Positions 33,308-46,800 of a stretch of 64,000 bases of DNA are shown here, in pieces. Source of the DNA: Poecilobothrus nobilitatus (lineage: Eukaryota; Arthropoda; Insecta; Diptera; Dolichopodidae). The DNA lies in assembly GCA_947095535.1 (NCBI GenBank), contig OX352773.1:206604093-206668092 (forward strand), in the 5' to 3' direction. Every line of letters starts with the position of its first letter. The stretch's first letter is position 1. Both the position numbers and the translations under genes were made by a program. The notes under the pieces are model-generated. The model saw only the letters and a list, made by a program, of their open reading frames with translations, did no database searches and was not told where the DNA came from.

Positions 33308-35056
33308 AAAAGAAATAGAAATTAATAAAAAAAAAAAAATGTTATATAGAAATAACCAAAGAATGAGCGATAATTTATAATAGTTTTTAAGACACCTAAC
33401 TAGTTAAGTATTACAATTTACTAGCAAAGTAAAATACAATATAAATCAATAGTAATGGGACACTATGAACATCATCACCATTGGTTTTATTTGTAAACAA
33501 AACACTTGTTTTTGTTCAGCTCAAAATAAGTAGCTGATTTTTTCAATAAAATTATCGCCAAATTTTGTAATTTTTAACGAAAAATTAAATCTAACAAAAA
33601 AGTAGTTATATAGCCCGTATAAGATGTAAATTTTGTATCAAGTATTAGATTGTTTGAGTTATCTGAAAAGTGTCCTTTAAGTGCTTAATTACTCATGTCA
33701 TGTTAAAGGTTTCATATGTTTCATCGAAAATGATAAGTCTGTAGGGAATTTGTACAAAATCAAGAAATGCTTTCTTTAATTTTAAGAGGAGCCCATTTTA
33801 ATAATAAAAGCTATTAACACATGTTAAAGTATAACATTTAAGCAGATTGGTGTCTAAAAATTGTAATGAAAATGGAAGCGAATACAAAAATAATTTCAGA
33901 GTTAAATAATACTTATTGTCAATGATCTTACTTCGCTATATTTCAACCTTTTAGCTTTGATCGTTTAGAAGATAACAGACAATGGTTAAAATTCCATTGC
34001 TTTATCTGAAACGGTTTAAAACTTTCGTAAAAGACAGGTGGGACTGAAAGAGTGAAACTTAATAAGCAATTTTCATTCGAATGTTTTTTATTCATTTTAA
34101 GTGAATTTACAAAAAAAAATGTTTAATTTTAACAAGTTTATCATGTTCATTTTTACTAAATCAGTATCACTGAAGCTATTTTTTAATGTTATATTATTTA
34201 AATAACGGTATAAATTTTCTCTTATTTAAAACTTATTCGAATATTTCTATAAGTCTTATGTAAATATAATCCCATATAATTATATATATACGTACATAAA
34301 TTTATACATTCTTTGTATTTACAGAACTTTAGCTAATTATTTTAAAATTCACTTTATCTTACTTTTTTTTAAATGTAAATAATAATATAATATTTTAACA
34401 TTATTACTATAATTAACAAACAACCTCTATTAATATCATCATATCAAAGTAAATGACATTTACATTGAAATCTTATTCCGGTTAATTTAGCTTGCATTGC
34501 ATTAAAACAAAAAAAAAAACATTTTTTTTTTTTTTTATTTATTTATTGTTTTACTTTTCAAGGTCTGTCATTAAACTGCATAAAAATGTTTTTTCTTCAT
34601 ATTTCTGTTTACTGAATTGAATCTCTTCCACCCTCCATAAGTACCTTATAGTTTTACCTTTTGCAAACAAAAATAAAATGAAAGAAAATAAAATCGTTTC
34701 CATTTGCTTTTAGTTTACCAGCAACATAATTATTATTAATGCAAAACACATAAAAAAAAAAAACTGGTAATAATAAAGATAGCCATCACCAATACTATTA
34801 AAAAAGTCTATAATTTTTTACTTACACTATTGGCAAAATCTGAAAGGATGTAAAAGAAAGAAATGATTTTTTTATTTTTAATATAATTACATAATTATCC
34901 AAAATTTGAGAATCGTTTATGCAGACTAGAATAGGAAAAATTTATAACAGACTGAAAATCTCAGACGGAAATGTAAAACGATTGACTGAATTTTAAATTG
35001 ATATTATTGTTAAGAAGGCCAAAAAATTTAAATCTAATTCTTAAGGTTCAAAAACT

Positions 35057-35313
35057 GCTGGTGCCTTACCGTGTACTGTGACTTTCATTAAACGGAAATC
35101 GCATTCGAAAATTTCAAACTTTGAAAATTGAAAATCGCAGCGTTACGAGTGCAAAATTAAAGTTGTTATACTATATAATGCTTACACAGTTACACACCAG
35201 TATCAAAATTTTAATTTCCTATTCACAACCCTACGATTTTCTATTTTTAAAGTTCCAAATTTTCAAATGCGATTTTCGTTTAGCGAAAGTAGCTTTACGA
35301 GGTAAGGCACCAG
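35057..35313. repeat. Foldback sequence, copy in A'
   Basis: Counterpart of 1805-2058, with the complete outer pair CTGGTGCCTTACC and GGTAAGGCACCAG still present. This shows the arm ends better than the A copy does. Confidence 0.62.
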
Positions 35314-35388
35314 ACCAGGTGTTCACTACGCATTTGTCTACGCATCATATGCCAAATATTCTATCCTGCAATAATAAATTACAAAGAT

Positions 35389-35554
35389 TTATAGGAGAGG
35401 AACCCATTTTCCTACATCTGGAGGAACCATCTATTAAATATTTTATATAGATATCAAGTGAATATTTCTTTAGATGGGGTTTCAGAGTGACAATAAAAAA
35501 CATATTAGTGATAAAATATATTAACTAGAAAAGTGATGCAATTTGATTTTTAGT
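35389..35554. repeat. Single 166-bp unit in A', apparently a hybrid
   Basis: The left part matches unit 1 of A (CTACATCTGG, TATTAAATATT) and the right part matches unit 2 (AAGTGAATATTTC, GATGGGGTTTCAG). This fits a collapse of a two-unit array by recombination within the unit. Confidence 0.72.
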
Positions 35555-36500
35555 TGCTATAGCGCGGTAAATATATAAAATAATATTCTTGTGAACGGAA
35601 AAACAAACCCAGACTTCTATTACAGTTCTCTTACAACAATTTGTTGTTTTTTACTTTATTAAAAAAAATTATTTTAAAAATAAATAAAAAAAATTAATTA
35701 AGTTAAGCGTGTAAAGTATGTTTTGTTCAACACTGTACATTATAATTTATAAAAATTAATGTCTACTAAAAAAAAATTCAATAAGTATGACCAGGTAAAC
35801 ATTTTTTTTATCAGTCTACTTTTGCTGTGATTTTTTATTTTTTTACCTGTTTTTTTTTTTTTTTGTTTTAATTTACCTGACAATTTTGTTTTATATTTAA
35901 TTTGGGGACCAAAATGAAGATTATTAAAGAATTATTTTTAATTTTGGGGATAAAAAAAAAAACAAAATTGGAGGAGAAAAGAATAAAAAAAAATTCCATA
36001 TTTCTCATAATCGGGATTTAAATACGTTTCATTATCATAAAAAATATCGTGTGACATTGATTTTTTTTTTCAGAAATTCAAAAATATGTTTTTTTTAATT
36101 TTTAATTTTTTTTTTATAAAATGTGGGGATAAAAAAAAAAACAAAAAAAACAACAAACTAAGTAAATGGATTTGATATTGAAAATAAAGTCAGTTAAAAT
36201 AAAAATATGAGTTCAATTTAATAGTCTCTGTTAATTATAAGTTTTTATAGTTGATTGCATTATGAAAGCACAAACTAAAATAATTGATTATTAATTATAA
36301 AAAATAAAGTTGTTATTTAAATTAATTAACAAATTTATTAAATCAATGTTAAGTGGTTTGAAAATATTAAAACAAAAAAAAAAAAAAAATTATAATAAAT
36401 AAGCATGTAACTTAAATGTGTATGTATGTATGTAAATATGTAATATACTCATTTTTTTTTTACATTAAATTGAAAGAAATATATAATACTAAGTATGAGT

Positions 36501-37071
36501 ACAGGGTGATTCTCTTAGGATTTTGAATATTTATAATAGGTTGTAGGTAGGTTTGGAGTGTGTTTGGGCTGTGTTTTAATTGAAAATTCACTACATTGTC
36601 AATTATTTCAAATATCATAAGAGATAGAAAAAAAACGGTTTAGATAAAATTAGCTGAATTCAAGCAATCTAAAAATGTTAAAATAATAAGGTTTCTTAGG
36701 TAAATAGATAAGGTAAGGTTAAAATATTAAGCTATGATCACATAATATAATATAACATGTTTAAGAGAGAAAATTTCAAACAAAAATTTTTAAAAATTAG
36801 TTTCTTTTTTCAACTTTTTCTTTTTGGTTAAATGCTCCTCATAACTTTTGAAATAAAAGGTGGCTGAAATACAAAAAAGGATTTTTTGGAAAACTCAAGG
36901 CAGTTTCTGACAGTGTGGCAGTGTTAACTATTAATTAGATACGCAGTTTTTGAGAAAATTATCTGGAAAAATATTGGAAATAAACTCCCACTCTTGCAGA
37001 ACAATTTTTGTTAGTTTTGACCATCCAAACACACCCTATAAATATTTGAGACCATAAGACAATCATCTTGT
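36501..37071. mobile_element. Non-autonomous DNA transposon (MITE-like), copy in A'
   Basis: Same element and same inverted ends as 3423-3980, with minor indels (a longer TGTGTTTGGGC stretch near 36560). Confidence 0.68.
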
Positions 37072-37538
37072 ATATATATATACTTTTAATTAATAACTAG
37101 TTACTTTCTTGAGCAGTACAACTACTTAATTAATAAGTACTTGACCAATAATTGAATCGTAATTTAATTTGAATAAAAGTACATAAGGTATGTATTTTTG
37201 TAATTTTATAAATTAAATTTAAAAATAATGAATTAATATTTTAATTATTTAAATATAACCTTTATTTTTTATTATATTTATTAAATGTAAAATTATTGTA
37301 ATTGTTCTTGTAATTACTTGGTATTATTATAAGATTTACATTAATGAATTGTTTTTAATTTTGATTGTAACTTTGTCTTTAATTTTTTGAATGAATTTCA
37401 TTGAATTTACTTTGTTAAGTATATGTGTGTTATTAAAGAATGTTTATTTTAATATTAAATCGCATTAAAATTATGTTAAGTTAAATTATGGATATTTTTT
37501 AATTTTTGCATGATAATGTACATATTCAAAAGATACCA

Positions 37539-39287
37539 TGAAAATCTTAGTCCCTTACTAGGATTTTTACTCATTAAAACAGTCCCCGTTTGTACTAGGG
37601 TGTAATAAGAAAATCACCGTTATTGCAAAAAAGTATAGTTAATGACTGATGAGAAATAGGATGAGAGAAGGAAAGGCAATAAGCAGGAGAAATTTTGAAT
37701 AAAAATTCGTGGGAGTAGTAGAATTAAATGCGAATTTTAGCAGTTGTAAATTGATTGGTTTCTTAATAATAATGCCTATAGTTAAGTACTTAACTATAAT
37801 TTTTTTACTTTTAATAACTATTTAATATTATAAATTCTTATAGTAAATATTGCATTTAAAATAAAGTATATATTAAATATTAAACCGTAATGCAGTGATG
37901 AACAAACTTTTTTTTAACACGGACCAAAAAAATTAAATTTTTAAGACTCGATGAGCCAATTTTATTTTTCATATTAAAAAGAATAATTACTTAATACAAA
38001 TAAGACAAAAGATAAAAAAAAAATAAATAAATGAAGTAAAATTACATTTTGTTTGTACAATAAAATTACTTAATTTAATAATAAAACAAATAACTTTTTT
38101 TCAAATAACTCGAAATATTATAAGATAATAATTGTATACATAAGTATATAAATTTTTTCTTTACTTTTAAACGAGAATTTTTAATATATATGTAAGAACA
38201 ACCATGTTCTTATGTAAGTATATATTTTTTAAAATGAAAATATTTTCTAGGACCTAGAATGTGGGATTGCGGTCAGAAATGGTTGCTAAACGTTCACAGT
38301 ATGAGATTGCGAGTAATGTAATGCAGTCAGCGACTCAATTTTTTAATTTAATTTTTATCGGATCGGATTTACATTATTCTTTGGTCGAATTCATTGGATA
38401 ATTTATTTATTTTATTGGTAAATTATCCCAAAGAGGCATTGAATAATTATTCTTTTTTTATTAAGTATATTATGGAAACATTTTTATTATTTTTGTCTTA
38501 AATTTCTTTCCTTTAGGTAATTTCTTTTATTTAAATAGATTTTGAAATTGTCATAAGCATTGTTTATTTTTAACCTCTTTAATTTATATAACTAGCAATC
38601 CAATATATGTGGTTAGTGCATATACAATTTCATTCATATATGAAGAAAATAAATACTAAAATTTAAATAAGAAACACTAACAAATTGTAAAAAACTGCGT
38701 GAAATCTTCATTAAGTACCTAATCATTTTTTGTTAAACTTAAAACAAAATTATTATTGAAAGAATATTTTATTTAAGTTTTAGTACTTAATCATTTATAT
38801 TTAAAATTTTATTAGAATTTTAATATTATAAACTTAAAATTAATTCTTGAATTTTTTTTTTTTTTTTTTACCATACTTAATTATGATTTTCTTATTTTTT
38901 TTTTTATTAATGTAAAGTTAAATAAATGCAAAGGTTAAGCAAAAAATATTTAATTTTATATATTATTATAACTATAGCCCAGTATAGGTATAAATATAAT
39001 AAAATACTTAAATGTTAAAAAATCCGTGACATTGTTTTCAATTAGTAAAAAGGGGGAACACTTAAGTCAGGTTTTTTTTTTTGGTGGGTAAGGTGGATAT
39101 ATGAATGCTTAAGTACCGAGTATATATGTGCAATATTTGTTTGTTTGTTTTGTAATTTATGTCTACTAAAGAAATATTCATTATAATAAAAAATGATCTA
39201 GAATTGCAACTTTTCTTTTTTATGTATTCTCCATTTTGCACACATTTATATATATTTATATTATAGTTATACATATTTATATAAGTA
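37539..39287. other. AT-rich noncoding DNA with a possible hAT-like terminus
   Basis: No gene seen. From 37893, CAGTGATGAACAAAC followed by T-rich sequence and CGGACCAAAAA resembles the left end of hAT-superfamily transposons. I found no matching right end, so it may be a fragment or chance. Confidence 0.4.
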
Positions 39288-40865
39288 CTAGAAAATCCCC
39301 TGTGCAATTGCACAATTTCTATAGATTCAAAAACATTTACGTTATCATACTGACTCCCTTAAAAATAAACAATCTAAAAATTTCATTTTTACATCAGCAC
39401 CATTAAAAAAACGTTGAAATCACTTACTTACTTGTAATAGAAAAAAAACATAAAACAAATCTAAACACATAAAATTAAAAATGTTGGATACAGTTTATTA
39501 ATTTTTTCTCGCCCTTTTTTCGTGGCGGTAATTTTTGACAGTTTTTTAATCATTGAGAAAAAATGGTCCAAGCTAAAAACACATTCAGGGTAAAAGTTCG
39601 TGCCGATATCGCAAAAATTGTTTGAAACACATGTATAAAGTGCACAATAAAAACCGGCGAAAAACCATCCAACTGCTACGACTTTTGTTACATTTAAAAC
39701 AATCCCAATAATCGAAATAATTTTAATATTTGTTAAAATTTTACTCTCTATTTTCTTTAGTTTTAAAAAAAAATTTTTATGTCGATGAAAAACAGTTGTT
39801 TTCGCCGCGAAATTACTTTAATTACCAAAACTACTTTCAAGTCTTTTGCGTTTATTTTTCTTTTGCTTGAAAAAAATTTGCTGAATTTATTTTATTTAAA
39901 TGTACTTTAGAAGAGGTCTTTGGTATATTTAATAAAAGATTCATGTTTCTGATAATGAAATTTCATAAATTTTCGGGGGCTTTTTTTTGTGACGGTCGTT
40001 TTCGACAGCTTTTTAATTTAATGGTCTAATAATAAATTAGTACAAAATTATGAATCTATTATAAGAGAAGGCTTCTAAAATGATATTTTCTATGTTAGTT
40101 TCATTTTTTTAAAGAAAAATATCCATTTCTATAATATTTGGTAAGTTCCAGACTTCTGTTATGAAATATAATTATTTAAGTCTGCCGAATTTTATATTAA
40201 TAAAAAAATTTCGAATATTTTATGTTATATACCAGTTATACCGAGAATTTAGCTTAAAAGTCTAAATTTCAACCTAAATAAACAAAACTACTTTAAAGTC
40301 TGTTACGAAGCTTTTACCAGCTTTTATACTAATGAAAACAAAATCAAGAATAAAATCGGCCTATTATTTTTTTCTTATAAATATGAGGCTTACTATAAAC
40401 TTTGCTCTTTTCACTTTAAGGCGTTTTAATTTTATTAAGAGTACCTATTTTTATTTTTTTTTCCAAAACAAAGATTGAAAACGCCAACAGAAGATTAATA
40501 ATTTATTTTTAATTTACCGCTGCGACCAGTTCATAATGGATGTGGCGGGCAAATTTAAAAATTTGCTGAATTTATTTTTATTGAAAATGTGTGTTTTTTA
40601 AGTATGTACTTTTCCTTTTTTCACTGTACTCACTTTTAATGAACGGTTTGTGTCTCTGATAATACTTCTAGTGGAAAATTTGGTATCGGGTAATAATATT
40701 TACTAAATTTATTTATATTTTTAATGAACGGTTTGTGTCTCTTGATAATACTATGAGTCAAAGATTTGTGTCTCTGGTAATAAAATTTTAACTTATTAAA
40801 TAAATATACAGAAATATCATCATTGCCAGTTTAGCTTACATTCAGTGTGAGTGTTTTATTATAGA
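39288..40865 (-). mobile_element. Candidate non-autonomous Helitron
   Basis: Read on the minus strand, the 3' end shows a 14-nt palindrome TGTGCAATTGCACA (39301-39314), nine bases, then CTAG (39288-39291) next to a host T. The 5' end would be TCTATAATAAAACACTCAC starting at 40865. This gives TC...CTAG between A and T, as Helitrons insert. No Rep/helicase coding is present over about 1.6 kb. Internally, GAACGGTTTGTGTCTCT recurs near 40640 and 40725, and a GACAG-TTTTTTAAT motif recurs near 39538 and 40003. A second TCTATAAT end at 40929 makes the 5' boundary uncertain. Confidence 0.6.
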
Positions 40866-43800
40866 TATAAAATATATTTTTTTACATGTTGGCAAGGTCT
40901 CGCCAACATCTTGTGTATTATATTATAGATATATACAAATATATCCGTATACAAATAAAATAAAAAAAAAAAAAATAAAATAAAAGATGCAACCGGAATT
41001 GAAATATATATAAGGTAAATTTTTATCGTATTTGTATTATATATACAATATACATATATATATTTATTTATATATAATTAAAGAGTTTTAAATTTTATTT
41101 TCATGCAATAGTAATTTTCTGGATAAAAAAAAATTAAAATTCTTGGTTATTCTTTGGAATCATGGTTAAATTGTTTGTTACAGCTTCTTAAATTGTATAA
41201 GTACTTATATTCTTATTTAATATTCTATATTAGTACATATTTAAAGTACATATATGTTGTATTAAGTTTATGCACTTACAACAATGTAATTAATCTTTTA
41301 TGTAACTAAATTAAAAAATTGTATATTTTGTTAAAAGTAAAAAAGAAAACAAAAAAAAAAAAAAACATCCAGGAGGCAAAAACTATTTTTGCAAACTCGG
41401 ATAATTTTTATTTTTTTGTGGGGTCATAATACATGGGGTAAAATTTCATGCTTAGGTTTGGTCATTAAGTATTAAAATTAAATCAGATTTTAAAAATTTT
41501 CAAATTTTTTTTTATGTTTTGATAATTGGTCTGTTTTAATAATGTTTTGCCACATACTTACTTTAAATTTAATAACTACTTTGTATTTGAAATAGTATTT
41601 AAGTATGAGTAATATATTTACTTACCTTTTTCTTCCCATGCATTTTAAAAATTTAAATTTATATTTTTATGTTTAATAAGTAGATTCTTTTTTAGCTATA
41701 TATATGAAGCTTTTTATTTCAAATAAAAGTTTAAACCTAGTTTTTACATGTATGTGTAAACTTCGGTTTTAATTACAGTTTAGTTTCTGTTATAAGTTTG
41801 TTTCGCTGTAGTTGTCATTCTAAAGGAAATTTGCTCATTCCTTAAATGGACTCATTTCTTTAATCAACCAAATTTTAAGATGTTTTATAAATACTTACAT
41901 TTTGGTTTTGTTAATTGTTTACATGATTAAATCACAAGGTACTTATTATAAAATCTTATACTTATACTTACTTATTTAATTTGCTCACGGTTTATTGTTT
42001 TTCAAAAGTACTTACTATTCACTTAATTAAAATAAAATTTCCGACTTTCAGTCAGCTTGGCAAACTTTCATTTCAGCATAGTAGTGGAATGGTCGAAAAG
42101 AATTCAATACGTAAAAATATCTCTTGTCATATCATAATATTTTGAGATATTAATCAGGCAATTAAAATGTTATAGTTTTATCTTTTTGGTTCTTTACCTC
42201 TGAGAATACAATGAATGTATATTGTAAAGTTAGATACTTACATCTAGAATTCAACTACCCATAACAAGAGTTCTTTTTTCAAATATTATAATTATTTCAT
42301 CCAGATAGTTTTATTTTTTTTTTTACAAATGATGTTGTTTTTTGTTTAGGTTAAAATATTTTTTAATGCAATTAAAATAAATATTTGCATTATTTAGAAG
42401 TGATTTTCCAGAGAATTTGATATTTTTTTATTTAGTTAAATGTATGTTTAACCTTCTTGATTATTTTTTAAATACTTTTTTTTTTTTTATAGTTTTATTA
42501 TAATCAGAACAAAACTGAGTAACTATGGAAAAATAAATAATAAAATTTATGTTTTATACTTTTATAATATGTACTTAAATAGAACATTAATTAATACACA
42601 TATGAGTTATTTAATTTAATATTTGATTTTATTAAAATTTGTTTAAACATATACATATAAACAATTTGTATAAAATATGTAATTGTGTAGATTTTCTTTT
42701 GATTTGATTTAAATTTAACCAATTTATGACCAATGATAAAATTAAAATTTTTTTTTTTTAATAGAAATTTTGGCAGTTGTCAATTTAATTTTAAATTACA
42801 ATTGATATTAATTTAATGTTTTTGTACATATAACTATGTATATATATATTGCTTCTTATATATTTGATCTATATGTATAAGTATTTTTTAATTTATTTTA
42901 ATTAAATTTTCAAAAATAAAATTTTTATTAACTCTTTTTAACTTCTAATTTTATTTTCCCATCAAAAATTTCAATAATTTAAGTAATCAAAAATTTATAC
43001 AAATATATATGTATATAAGTATGTATATATAATATATACATATTAAATTACATTGTTATGTTCCGAAATTAGGTATATGGGACGGAATTGGGTATCTACA
43101 TTTAATATTTCATTAGTGTTATTTAATAAATATGTACATATAAGCACATAAGTTAGTATTTAGTATTTACTTTTATACAAGTACTTATAAGTACACATAT
43201 ATGTATTTACTTATAGTTAACTATATATATGTATATATATATATATGAAACAATAATATTTCTATTAGTTTCGGATAACTTCAAAAAATTCAAATAAACA
43301 TTTTAATTGAAAAATGATAAAATTAAATTTTACTCCATCTTTAAAAAAAATGTTGTCCTTTGTGTTTCATAAATAATTTTTTAAAATAAAATCCTTAAGA
43401 TTAAATTACATAATTAGTTGAATTAACCTTAAATTTATTTTCTTTCATAACCTTAAATATTTTTAAAAATTATCTAAAAATAGTAAAAAGTTGAGCACCT
43501 TTTTAATAAAATAATACCTACTTAAGTATGAAGAGATAATAGAGGACAATCGCATTGAAACCTGCTGAAGGAAAAATAGATATAATATATTCTTAAGGTA
43601 ATAAACATTTGCAGAGAAAATCCTATATGTATGTATATGTATCTAATGTATGTAGTTGTCATTTAAGAGTTGAGCTCATATCATTTTATTCAAAAATATT
43701 AATTTAATATTTTAACAAATATAATATAAATAGAATATTCCTATTAAGAGTTGGGAGTTAACATAACAATATTTTATTTTCATATTGAAAGAAATTAAAT

Positions 43801-46800
43801 TTTACTTTATTCTTGGTTTTTTTTTTTGGGTTTTTGTTAATGTTTTTAAAAATTTTTGACATTTTAACTTCTTAAGTGGCACAAAAATAAATACATATAT
43901 ACAACATACATATCAAAAAAAAAAAATTCTCCCTAATTATTTTAAATGTCAAAATCGTTTATTAAAATCACACTTTTTGATATATCGTTATTCTAAAATT
44001 TCATTTAAATTTGTTTGACATTCAATCTAAGTACTTATTTGTATGTAATATATATATTTTTTTTGTTTTTTGTTTATAATTAAAATTAATTTTTTTTTAA
44101 TTGAAATTCTCCAAAAAAAAACATAAAATATGCAAAGCCAAAAAAAAAAAAAAATTAATTGTTTGTGTCTTTTATTTTGTTGTATTAAAATTCTCCAATA
44201 ATTATTTTCCACTTGTAAAAATTTTTTTTTCTCGTTTTTCATTCTTATTTGTTTGTCGATTTGTTTATTTGGTTGTTGGTTTTATTGTTATTTTTGTTGT
44301 TGGTTGATGATGATGAGATTGTAAGTAATAGAACAAAGGCTCAAGTGATGTATTAAATTATGCGGGTATATTGTGTCAAGTTTATATATACATATACATA
44401 TTAATATAATATATCATAACATCATATGTACATATCTTATATATGTATACATTGATAATACATACATATATTATTTTATTTTTTAAGTGGTTGTAAGTTG
44501 TAGAAGTACATTGTAAAAAAAAAGTTGTCTTCATCCATCCAAGGGTATATTATAGGCCATGGTAATACATATCTGTATGTATGAAACAAGAGTTCTTGTG
44601 ATTCTACACATGTATAATTGTAAATGGATGAAAAACAAAAATGATTTTTCAATTAAATTTATTGTTGTGGTTGATTGTTTTAAAAAAAAAAATTATTTAC
44701 CTATTAAAACTGTTCCATCTTTTTTTTTTTTACTTTATCTTCTTATATGGGGTAACCATATTTACTAAATGAATGTATGTACGTAATATCTGTATTTAAA
44801 TTTTGTACTTATATTGTATTTCATGTTTCCATTTGAAAAATTAAAATAAAAAATAAGAAAATAAGAAAAAAAAATACTGAAAAACAACTGAAAATGAAAA
44901 CAAATAAGTACAAAAAATATTTGGAGTTTAAAAAACTGAAAGGGAAATTAATTCGTCTTCGACATTAACTTATATATACACTGATTCAGTCAGCAGTCAG
45001 CACTGAATGTCATTATAATTTTATTTGTTGTGTGTGTTTATTTATTTTCTTTAGTTTTTTTTTTTTATTGTGTAGTGTGTTGTGTTTATTTTTTTCACTG
45101 TTCAGCATTTTATAACTTGAAAATTTATTTTAATGAATATCCATAATACACATACAAATTTTTATGCTCAATATATTAGTTAATAAATATTCTAGAGTGA
45201 CCATACTTTCAGTCCAATAGTTTTATTTAAGTATATATAAGTAAGTTTGGAAATGTTTTTAATTATTACGAATTTTCTAAAATAAATTTCTATTTTTATG
45301 GTCATTATTATGTTGTCGTGACATCTTCTGTAAAATTAAAATATGGTTCCTACTGAATGACTTTTAAATTTTACATAATTAAAGTAATAATTAATAAGTA
45401 CTTCGGTAACTATACAACTTATTAATAAAGTAATTCCGTTGTGATATAACTACTGGTTCTTTTAATAATTTTTTCAGAGTTATTCTTAATTTAACATTAC
45501 ATACTTACTTGCTATTAAATATATATATCAATATACATTTTTGATTTGATAATACTTTATATTGTATAACAGTAGCGCTAAAATAACAAAACAGTTTAAA
45601 TATAAGTAATCATCAGTTTTCAAAAAATTTTAATACCTATATTTTTTGTTTTTATTTTGCGAGGGTAAGCCAATTTACGTAAGCCAAATTATGTCATCAG
45701 AGAATTTGTAGCTATTTGTAGAATTTGTAGTTTTTCTTCGAAATGGTTTGAGTCGAAAAATCAAACTTTTCAAACAAAACAAGAACCAAATCCTATAATC
45801 TATAAAACATAGTAAGTGATTCCATTAGGCGGCGAAGACCAAGTGGAGAGAGTATTGGTGAGATTGGCTGTTTTTACTATAGGCGAATTATTCTATTTCC
45901 GTTTCTATCAAGAAATCCCAATTCTGGTTTTCAATTACCAACTCTATATAGGTACTTAAATATTACATAAAATATTCTTATATAACTTTGGAGTCAGGGC
46001 TAAGGCATGATTTAGCAACTTGTTTGTGCAACATTTTCTTTACGTATGTATGTATGTAGAATAAACAAAAAAATAATTTCATTAAAAATTCTTCTTTTAA
46101 ATACAAAACAAATTTATAAATAATGAAATAACTAGTGAACAATAACACAGATTCGTTAAATCTGGAAAATTAATTTAATATTGCCTGCAATAAAGTTATA
46201 ATTACAATCAATTTGTTGCAATTTTAAAACTAACAATAATTTATTGATGTCATGTGATTCGTGTTTTGTAATGTGTGATTAAAGCTATGATTCACTTTAA
46301 AAAAATATGGTTTAAGAAGAAACGATCTTTTAGATTTATTAAATCACATTTTATTGCTTTATTTATACATTAAAATTTTATTTATTTATAATTATTAATA
46401 TACCATTTTATATTTTTATTACATTTAAAAATGACTCTCGACGAAATCAAATAACATTAGGGAAAAGTGACGTAAAATTTTATTTACTATATTTTATTCA
46501 ATAAACTAATAAAAATGTTGATATTTAATTATTTATGTACCTAATGTTAATTTGCATTTGTTCTAATTTAATTATATAAGTAAAATATAAGTAAAATAGT
46601 GAATAAAAAGGGGTTTCTTACTTTGAAGGTGATGTAACCTGTTGTATTCAGATTACTACCTATTAAATAATTTTCATTAAACCGAATTTAAAACTCAAAT
46701 GTCAATTCTTATGATAATATTTTTTGAATTAGTCCGATAAAGAAGAACGTGATATATTGGCGAACTAAGTTTGGTGTTTGGTTTGCACTTCCACTCGAAT

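Larger units (their letters stand above)
33308..37538. repeat. Duplicated segment, copy A' (partner at 1-4443)
   Basis: Colinear with 1-4443 through GATACCA, then continues as TGAAAATCTTAG instead of an LTR. It is uninterrupted by an LTR element. Differences from A include one 166-bp unit instead of two, loss of about 40 bp (34180 region), a retained 12 bp (near 35307-35318), and many single-base changes. No gene seen. Confidence 0.93.
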
